A stretch of DNA of 64,000 nucleotides from Luzula sylvatica. Its lineage: Eukaryota > Streptophyta > Magnoliopsida > Poales > Juncaceae. Positions 55,705 to 64,000 of this stretch are shown piece by piece. A program made the translations under genes and the position numbers. The notes below the pieces were generated by a model. The model searched no databases. It was not told the origin of the DNA and saw nothing but the letters and a program-made list of their open reading frames with translations. Within the stretch, counting starts at the first letter, position 1. Every line of letters starts with the position of its first letter. The stretch spans positions 52,523,784 to 52,587,783 of the forward strand of contig OX326959.1 of the NCBI GenBank assembly GCA_946800325.1, given 5' to 3'.

Positions 55705-57937
55705 ATGCCTTGCACTCGACATGGTCCCTTAGTCGTAGTGCGATACCTTCTATTTCTGACAATCTTCAAAACCCTAATTACCACTTCGAACAGCACTTCC
55801 AATGAAATCGTCTTCAATGGATTTACCAACACAAACTTAAACCTGAACGAACTCGCCCAGATCACCTCCGATGGACTCTTAATTCTAACTAACTATACAA
55901 AGGAGGCATTAGGCCAAGCATTCTATCCAAATCCTATCAATTTCAAGAATCCTTCTAGCAATGCTTCTCTATCTTTCTCCACAAACTTTGTATTCGCTAT
56001 ACTTCCTCAATACCCCGATGTGAGCGGTCACGGCCTCACTTTCGTAATATACCCTTGGAAAGATATACCTAGTGCGATGCCTAGTCAGTATTTAGGCATT
56101 TTAAATAGTTCCAACAATGGTAACTCGAGCAATCATTTGGTTGCAGTTGAACTTGACACGGTACAAACTATAGAGTTCAAAGATATAGATGATAATCATG
56201 TTGGGATAAATGTGAACAAATTGATATCCTCTAATTCAACTACGGCGGGGTATTATAACAAAACGGGTAATTTTGTAAATTTGAAGCTAATTAGTGGGGA
56301 CTTGATGCAAGTTTGGATCAATTACTATAGCAATGATATGAGGCTTGAAGTCCGAATCGGACCAATTAAAATGCCAAGACCTGCATTTCCTATTGTGACA
56401 AGTATAGTCAACTTTTCAGATATTATTCTTGATGAAATGTATGTGGGTTTCACGGCATCGACAGGTGCGGGTTCTGGGTTGTATTGTGTGCTAGGGTGGA
56501 GCTTTAGCCTCGATGAAAATGCTCCAACCCTGAATGTCTCAAAACTTCCATCAATTCCACTAATGATTTCCCAAAATCCAAATGGGAAATCGTCGGTGGT
56601 TCCAATCGTAACATTGTCTCTTGTTGGAGCGATTTTGGTAACTGTCGCAGTTCCTGGTTTATTGTATTACCTCAGGCGTAAGAAGAAATTTGCAGAGATA
56701 AAAGAAGAATGGGAACTAGAGTACGGTCCTCATAGGATATCCTATAGAGATCTTTATAATGCAACCAAAGGATTCAAGGAATCAAACCTAATCGGGTCCG
56801 GTGGGTTCGGGAGGGTTTACAAGGGAACATTGCCAAAAACAAAAACCGAGGTTGCGGTGAAGAGAATTTCATATTACTCAAAACAAGGAGTGAGAGAGTT
56901 TGTCTCAGAGATTGTGAGTTTGAGTCGGTTAAGGCATCGAAACCTGGTTCAGTTACTCGGCTATTGCCGGCGACAGGACGAGCTTCTTTTGGTCTATGAT
57001 TATATGGTGAATGGTAGTCTTGACAAGTTTCTTTTTGGTGAAAATAAACCATCACTAAGTTGGAATGAAAGGTTTAGAGTCATTAATGGTGTGGCGACCG
57101 GTCTTCTGTACTTGCACGAAGGGTGGGACCAAGTCGTTATACATAGAGACATCAAGGCAAGTAATGTTCTACTAGATAGCGAACACAATGCCAAACTAAG
57201 TGATTTTGGTCTTGCAAAATTGTACGACCATGGAAGCAATCCGCAAACCACACATATCGTCGGCACTCTAGGTTCGTATTTGCTGAATTAATTGTATTTG
57301 TAGTTAAAAAAATAATTAATAGTTGTCATGAATTTCTCTTGTTGTCCTAATCGAAAGCCCTTGTTATGTAGGTTACATCGCGCCAGAGATCAGCCGAACA
57401 GGCAGACCGACAACATGTAGTGACGTGTTCGCCTTTGGGATCTTCCTTCTAGAGGTTAATCATTTTTCTTAATAAAAAGATCCATAATAGCTAACGTAAT
57501 TGAAACAAAAAAAAAAGTTTGTAACACTCGCTTACTGATTGATTAAGGTTACTTGTGCTCGAAGACCCATGGATTTTGCGAAAGAGGATGTACCCGGTTT
57601 GATCGAGTCAGTCTTGGACTATTGGAAGAAATCAAGTGTCATCAAGACCATAGATCCAAAACTGGAGGGGCGGTTTGACGAGAAAGAAGCAGAGTTGGTG
57701 CTTAAACTCGGCTTGTTATGCTCGCATCCCGAACCTGCGACTAGGCCAACCATGAGACAAGTTGTGCATATCTTGGAGGGAAGTGAGGAGATGCCGAAGC
57801 TCTCGTCACTAAGCTTTGGAGAATTAGCGAGTTATGATCAAGCCTTTGATGATTTTGTGGCTTCTTATGATAATAAAATTCTTTCTCAAGTGGATCTTAT
57901 ATCTGAAGAAACTTCACTGACAAATTCCTTCAGTTAG
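55705..57937 (+). CDS. L-type lectin-domain receptor kinase, copy 3 (three exons)
   Basis: The model is join(55705..57271, 57372..57454, 57548..57937), 679 residues, the same length as LecRK1 and differing by a modest number of substitutions. Signal peptide, legume-lectin domain, membrane span, glycine loop ([11 protein letters not shown]), catalytic lysine (VAVKR), HRDIKASN and DFGLAK are all intact. Introns of 100 and 93 bp have GT-AG ends and the same phases (1 and 0) as in LecRK1, which supports the gene model. It lies head-on to the intact PG3. With both exon structure and catalytic residues kept, this is the best candidate for an expressed receptor together with copy 1. Confidence 0.92.
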
Positions 57938-58416
57938 TTTACACTTATTTGTTCGACTTTTGTACAGTTAATTATATCATTTTGTGTTCGTTTTAATCGA
58001 TCGTTCAATCAGATTTTTGATTTAGTACTCGATGTTATCTATTCCTTATCGCAAGAATACATACCTTTACCTAGAAGAGGGTTCATAATGAATCCATCGA
58101 CGGTCTATGAACTTAATGAAATCATATGCTCCCATTGGTTGGGTCCATGCTGGACCCGTACCCCCAAATAACTTCTTCCTTCCCAAATCTACTGTCAGTC
58201 TATCATGGATTCAAGTTTCCAGCTCTTTTTCCTTCTTATTTGTTTGTTTCAAAGAAAACTACAATATATATTACACACTAATTAAATAAACAACATTAAC
58301 AACAACCAATTTCCTCAAGTTATATACAAACTCATGCGACGTGAATAAAATAACAAGAATGGAACTAGCACTAGACAAATGAACACGCTAAAATAGCACA
58401 ACCACGCTAAAATAAA
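57938..58416. other. intergenic region between convergent LecRK3 and PG3
   Basis: Near-identical to 13670-14144. It carries the 3' ends of both genes. No other feature is seen. Confidence 0.6.
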
Positions 58417-60190
58417 CTAAATCGATGCCAAATTATAAAACGTACCAAGCAACCTATTGGCGCAAGACTTTTGCGGTTCTTGTTCCAAAATTGCATCATC
58501 GTAGCAATCCTTCGCTTGTTCGGGTACTTGATTCAAAGCATTACACAAATCGGGCGAAACCAAATTGCTATACCCTTCAATATAAGAACAATTCCAAGGC
58601 GGGCTCGATTTCACGGTTCCAAACGATACATTCATCAAGCAAATGTTACTAAAATTATCCCCTTGAATACCCTCCAACAAACCCGCAAAGCCAATATTCA
58701 CCCCGACCACGTCCTTTATAGTAATCCTACTAACAACCGGAAGAGCATTTTCGTCATAATTTCCATCGGGATGCTCCCCGTAATTTCCCGCAATTCTAAT
58801 GGCTATTTTCACATTATCCATGACCACGTCCGAAATGTGCAAATTACGAACGTAGCCTCCGCGTCCCGGGGAAGTTTTGACTCGTATACCGTGTAAAGAG
58901 TTGGAGAAACGGAGGGTTTCGGCGTGGATTTGGGAGACTCCGCCAGACATTTCGCTACCGACTGCAATTCCTGCGCCTGAGCCAGACTGACCGGTTATTC
59001 GTTTTATGCTTATGTTTGTGCTTGGATGAGCGAACGAAATTCCGTATTCGTCCCAACCACTTTTTATGACGATTATGTCGTCCCCGGTTGAAATGTAGCA
59101 ATCTTCTATGCATACATTTCTTGATGAGTCTATATGGAGATGAAGATGGTTAGTTTGGTATACGTTAAAAAATTATTTTTCGAATTAATCAAATTCGAAA
59201 ATTCGAGAAAATTTACCTGGGTCGATGGCATCAGTATTTGGCGAGTCGAGCGGAGCCAGAACAGTGAGATTTTGTATAAGCACTTGGCTATTCATTATAA
59301 CACAAAAAAAAAGGATGTAACAAAGAAAAATTATATTTCCTTCATTTGAATATCTACAACAATTAATGCAAAAAATTAAAAATCAAGGAACCAAACCTGC
59401 AATAAACAGGATGAATGGCCCAAAATGGCGAATTAATGAAAGTTAGGTTTGAAATGACCACTTCAGTAGAGTACATTAACTCGATTAAATGAGGCCGAGT
59501 ATAATCAAGTGTTTTGTTTTTGAACCGGTCCCACCAAATTTCTCCTTGCCCATTAATTGTACCATTTCCGCCTTAAACAAAATAATATTGTTCTGATATT
59601 TAATTTTTTAATTTTATAATTTACTTGAAGTTGAAATGAATATAATAAGATGTTTAATTTTATGATAATATGCCAACCAGTAATTATAACGTCAGTCAAA
59701 TTGGATCCAAAAATTAGTGCTTTATGTCTGCCACCTGGAAGCTCCCTTCCTCGCCCATATGATGGAAGCGGATCGATAATCGGCCACCTTTCCAAATCCT
59801 AAAAAAACAAGAAACAATTCTTGACTTAAATTTTCATTTATTCGTTACTAATATTTACCAAATTTGCAAATATGGTTTTAACATTTAACTTACAGTGGAT
59901 CCAATTATGACTGCGTTATGATCCAAAGACAAAGTTAAATGGCTAATCAAATTAAAACTTCCTGTCAACCATTTGCCAGCTGGCACGAATAATTCAGCCC
60001 CGCCTTTATCAGCGAATGAATTGAGATAATATATCGCATTTTCAAATGCTTTTGTGTTGATTGTGACTCCATCTCCAACAGCTCCAAATTCAGTTATTTT
60101 CACACTGTGTGGTCTGTATTTGCTCGGGTCCATCTTTTCGCAGTACGAAATGGAGGCTCCAGTTCGTTTCGAGTTGGGTAATGTTGTCAT
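58417..60190 (-). CDS. GH28 polygalacturonase family protein, copy 3 (five exons)
   Basis: The exons on the minus strand are 60190-59894, 59798-59678, 59571-59397, 59287-59217 and 59129-58417, 458 residues. All introns are GT-AG and the phases fit. Family marks are ITEFGAVGDG (start), PSYGRGRELPGG, NGQGEIWWDRF, SPNTDAIDP (about 213-221), STGDDIIV (about 235) and GIRVKTSPGRGG (about 302-313). The usual catalytic GHG is replaced by GAGIAVGSEMSGG, as in the plant branch of 'probable polygalacturonases', and RIK reads RVK. Such proteins act on wall pectin. No signal peptide is encoded from this ATG, so either a further 5' exon exists or the start is wrong. It faces LecRK3. Confidence 0.85.
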
Positions 60191-60615
60191 CACGAGAAAG
60201 AGAAGGCCTTGATAAAACTGAATTGGAAAGAGGGGAGTTTTTTATTGGAATATGGGAGGTTTTATTGCAAATTAAATTGGATCTCGATCTCATTTTATTT
60301 TACCATTTTTATTGGGGTTTTGGGTTTTAATTGCAATTTTAATTGACCATATAAAACACAGGACAAAAACCATTAATAGAATTGACACAGTACTGACCGG
60401 TGCCGATATGGATGGTACCAGTATGTACCTATCCAGCATTACAAATTCATACCAAAAAAAAAACTTGCAAATTTTAATGAACAAAAGAAAGAATAAGACC
60501 ACTCACAGTTGTAGATCTCTTCATTTTTCTAAAGATACGTATCTCACTTAAGAAACCCCCAAATTATTTAACAAATGGCCAAATGGGTCTCTCCGGTTTT
60601 ATGCATCTCGCAGAA

Positions 60616-60650
60616 ACACACACACACACACACACACACTCACACACTCA
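60616..60650. repeat. (CA)n microsatellite
   Basis: About 14 CA units with occasional TC, some 430 bp upstream of the PG3 start. Confidence 0.9.
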
Positions 60651-60905
60651 CCAACTCACTGACGAAAAGAGTACTGGTGTGGTATATTATAAATCATGAT
60701 AGCGACTATTTGTGTCCTCAAAAAGAAGAGAACAGAATGTACAATGGCACCTCCTTTTGTCTCTTTGCTCATGGCAGCTCAATACCCATTTTTGGTCTTT
60801 TGGTGCTGTACTCTAAAAGCTTTGATAGATTGAAAAAGACCCAAATTCAATCTTGATTTCGAGGGTAAAGAGGAGAACGGAAGAGAAGGAAGAGGGTTTG
60901 ATTGG

Positions 60906-60927
60906 AGAGAGAGAGAGAGAGAGAGAG
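60906..60927. repeat. (GA)11 microsatellite
   Basis: A short run of about 11 GA units. Confidence 0.85.
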
Positions 60928-62014
60928 TCGTCAGTTACAGTTTGGAAGGAAGTAAAAAGTAACAGGTTTATGCAAAACAGTCCCTAGATTTTACTTTCTA
61001 TACCCTAAACTTATGGTTGTTTGTTCAGCTTCTAAATTACAAGGTGCAAAGTGTAAATGGAAAGGAGGCATTGAAGGGGCAGTTACGGAAAAGTGAGGGA
61101 ATCTGAAGCAATTGTGATATCTTTGGATTCCCACCTTAAAGTAGTACCAGTGAGACAGGGCAGTGATGCTTAGGTGCACATTTTGATAGGGACAGAGTTG
61201 GAATTCTTTTGTAAAGTGCCCCTTCATCTATGGAAAATTTTACATAAGCCCCCTTTATAAAATTAAATTTATTTTGGCACTTGGGAAAATATTTCAAATT
61301 CTCAATTTTAGTCATAACAAAGATCTAGACGTTTGTTTTCAATTTGGGATAATAACAATGGCTTTATGCAAAATTTGTCTTGTGTGTGATCATGTCCCAA
61401 TTAATTCTTCACATGTGAACATGGGCGCCCATGTATTTGGGGAAGTAGTAAAAACGACCACAAGAGAACCGGTTAAAAATTACCTATAGTTTATCTTTTG
61501 TCTATAACTTTGTTTTTATGTGGCTCTTGATTCATGTGGTCATATGTGTTGTGCTAGAGTGTGTTTTGGATTTTTCTCGCTCGGTTCTCATTTTAGTGGT
61601 GGTGGTTCATTCGAGATTATAATTATAATTATCATTATCTTCAATGATGTATTATTGAGTAAGATAATAAGATATTGATTTTTTATTTATTTTCTTGATT
61701 ATTCGACAAATATTGTTGAAGAAGATATATTATTCATGGTGTGATGATAGAGTCTGAGAAAATGAAATTTACTAGGAATAATGTTAAGAGTTTGAATATT
61801 TGTTTTCTCGTATACTTGATTACTTTTTCTCGTATACTTGATTACTAATGTATGACGGGATCAAAATAAATTTTTTTTTTTAGAATGACAAGCGATCGCT
61901 TGTTGTTGACGATACCTTATGTTTTTACATTTCGTTTTACATTCCACTACATTTTGTAACTAAAAATGAAATGAAAATAAAACTGTCATATTCTGACAAT
62001 TATTATATATTGTG

Positions 62015-62242
62015 CTAACAATGTCTTGACCAAAGCAACGTCGTTTCCACTGATTTTGTTGCAAACTGTGACGTTGTTTTTGTTTTTCCTCGGAAGATTT
62101 GTCCATTTCGTTCCAGCCAGATCGTCAACGTGGTCGCAATGAGAATGGTGTCTCGCTCTCTTATTTGGGTCTTGCCACATTTTTTCATATTGCTCCGCCA
62201 AAATTGAAGTAGGGTTTGGTCTTGATTTGGAGTCAGGGACAA
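62015..62242 (-). pseudogene. LINE-type ORF2 tail relic
   Basis: The minus-strand frame contains TIWLERNGQIFRGK, which resembles the tail common to LINE zf-RVT proteins (W..ERN.RIF). The piece is short with no poly(A) or neighbouring LINE sequence, so the call is tentative. Confidence 0.4.
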
Positions 62243-62289
62243 AAATAAATTCTAGACTAAACAAAAATAATTTCATAAAAATAAACACT

Positions 62290-63107
62290 CAAGTTTCGAA
62301 TATATACAATTTTACTGTACAAGATTTTCATGACTTCTTAAAGCACCAAGTAAAATTGATCTTTGAACGCTTAATAAAAACATAAAAAAATGCAAGCAGA
62401 ATTGGTCTTTTGACCACTCAATAAAAATTACTACAAATAAGAGGATTTGAAAAATAAGCAATGTTGGTGTTTACTTAATAATGTATTTGGATGGACATAA
62501 AAATAATGATATATTGTTTTCTAGTTCATTGATATATTCTTTAAATTCTTGTCATTGTTCATAATGAAAATAAAATTGTACTTGAAATATTCGTAAAACA
62601 TATGTTATCACTAATTAATATAAAAATTTGTTTTATCTTTACGATTGTATTTAATAACTCATTTATTTATTTATTTTTCTTATGATAACGTTATTACAAA
62701 ATATTAATGATATGTTTTCGAAAAATATAAGTTAAGTTTATGAGATATTTTCAGGAAGATAAAACTAAAATTTAGATTAATATGAATATGCATGTATGTC
62801 GAGTTACATTACAGAGGCATCACATTTCAATTCTATTTTTTAGCATACACTTAAAGATCATCTGCTCCATAAGAATTTATGATTCTAGTCAAGTTTGATA
62901 TTAATTTCGTATATCAGCCCACAAAAAAATGCCTCGTAAGACCTCATCATTATTCATATTTTCTTTCAAACAAAGATACCAAGACAGGAGTCAATTCAAG
63001 AGATTTGAGGGTTAATAGTCATCATTCATCTTTCTACTTTTACCAAGAAGACGTGTGAAAATATAGAAAAAATGTAAACTGTTCAATTTAGTCCTTTAAT
63101 AATTGAA
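62290..63107. other. AT-rich spacer
   Basis: No coding region, repeat or element recognised. Confidence 0.5.
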
Positions 63108-63979
63108 GGAAAATTTTCAAAAAACCTCCTATTTTTTTTGGATATTCTAAAAAAGTTCCTATTTTTTTGGAAACTCCAAAAAACCTCTTCTACCAAATTT
63201 TTATTTTCAAATACCCCTAAGGATTAAAACTAACCATGAATGGTGTTAAAAAATTTGTTTGACCAAAATACCCTTTTATTTTCATATGTATTAATTAAAA
63301 AAATACTTTTGTTATTTTTTCATTAATTTTATTAGTTTTAAGAAAATTCATAAATATTTTTTAACATGTAGTGATTTCACAAAAATAAAATTATTAAATG
63401 TTGTGTTTGTATAATTTTAATATTTCATTTATTATTCATGAAAAACTAACATCAGATAATAATAAAATAAAGACCTTGAAAATATATTGATATTTCTTTA
63501 AACATATAGTTTTTTTATTTTCGTTATTCTTTTATGTATTTTTTTAATAGTTTCATGATATTTTAATTTTTAAATATTTGCAAGGTGTTCTTTTAATATT
63601 TTTGTCCATCTTATTTTTATTTTATGTTGGTTTTTCGTGAGAAAAATATAAAAGACAAATATATATAATGTATGAAATATTAAAATTATATAAATATAAC
63701 ATATGATAATTATTTTTTTTAAATTATTATAAGCTAAAAAAAATTTAGGACATTTCTAAAATTAATAAAATATAACAAAAAAAAAAATTTATTACTACAT
63801 ATGTAAAAAGAAGGGTATTTTGGTCATTAAAAATTTTAACATCATTCATGGTTAGTTTTAACCCTTCTAGGGGTATTTAAAAATAAAAATTTGGTAGAGA
63901 AGGTTTTTTGGAGTTTCCAAAAATATAGGAGATTTTTTAAAATATCAAAAAAGATAGGGTGATTTTTTGAAAATTTCCC
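63108..63979. mobile_element. Mutator-like non-autonomous element with long terminal inverted repeats
   Basis: The left end (63108 to about 63285) and the reverse complement of the right end (about 63810-63979) match over about 170 bp, for example ATTTTCAAAAAA, TTGGAAACTCCAAAAAACCT, AAACTAACCATGAATG and GACCAAAATACCCTT. The flanks carry a 9-bp duplication with one mismatch: ATAATTGAA (63099-63107) and ATAATTTAA (63980-63988). The interior is AT-rich and non-coding. Long TIR plus 9-bp duplication is typical of Mutator-like elements. Confidence 0.88.
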
Positions 63980-64000
63980 ATAATTTAATTATCTCTTTAA

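Larger units (their letters stand above)
60191..61985. other. PG3 upstream region and spacer
   Basis: No convincing gene. It contains microsatellites at 60616-60650 and 60906-60927 and the presumed PG3 promoter. Open frames here (for example 61274-61489) show no family similarity. Confidence 0.55.

Overview
The window is nuclear DNA of a flowering plant, probably a eudicot. The evidence is L-type lectin receptor kinases (LecRK), a multi-exon GH28 polygalacturonase (PG), spliceosomal GT-AG introns, Ty1/copia elements primed by initiator tRNA-Met, L1-type LINEs, a SINE, hAT and Mutator-like elements, and AT-rich spacers. Nothing suggests prokaryotic or plasmid DNA. Species cannot be told from the sequence alone.

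The gene skeleton is a tandem array of a module: LecRK on the + strand facing a PG on the - strand. LecRK1 (11440-13669) and LecRK3 (55705-57937) both read as intact 679-residue receptors once two short introns are removed. LecRK2 (36794-43255) is dead: a copia element sits in its membrane segment and most of its kinase is deleted. PG3 (58417-60190) is intact with five exons (458 residues). PG1 (14145-30418) is broken by a nested retrotransposon, an exon-3 deletion and loss of its 5' end. Two older PG 3'-end relics lie upstream of LecRK1 (about 8975-9150) and LecRK3 (about 52820-52930). The segments 7.4-14.6 kb (plus 29.6-30.4 kb) and 49.7-59.8 kb are one recent duplication, so each copy serves as an empty-site control for insertions in the other.

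Layout: 1-3600, 3' half of a copia element; 3601-7117, LINE; 7118-9710, old fragments and a SINE; 11440-13669, LecRK1; 14145-30418, PG1 split by copia H (14620-29584), which itself holds copia A (14859-18732, reverse-transcriptase-deleted) and copia Y (19761-27593, intact, LTRs apparently identical); 30419-34213, 124-bp satellite; 34.2-36.8 kb, LTR scrap, SINE and LecRK2 flank; 36794-43255, LecRK2 with copia X inside; 43.5-44.3 kb, LINE scrap and organelle-like DNA; 44298-49220, LINE split by the 5' part of a copia element; 50058-50947, young LINE end; 51048-51780 and 53394-54294, two hAT elements; 55705-60190, LecRK3 and PG3; 63108-63979, long-TIR Mutator-like element.

The most interesting signal is in the non-coding parts of the copia elements. 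Five stem-loops share an invariant loop length (19 nt) and core, but have stems of different sequence that still pair. The two internal A/C mismatches on the + strand become G-U pairs in the element's own sense RNA. The same leaders carry arrays of paired palindromes about 19-24 bp apart, with a different palindrome core in each element. Both look like selected but unnamed functional modules.
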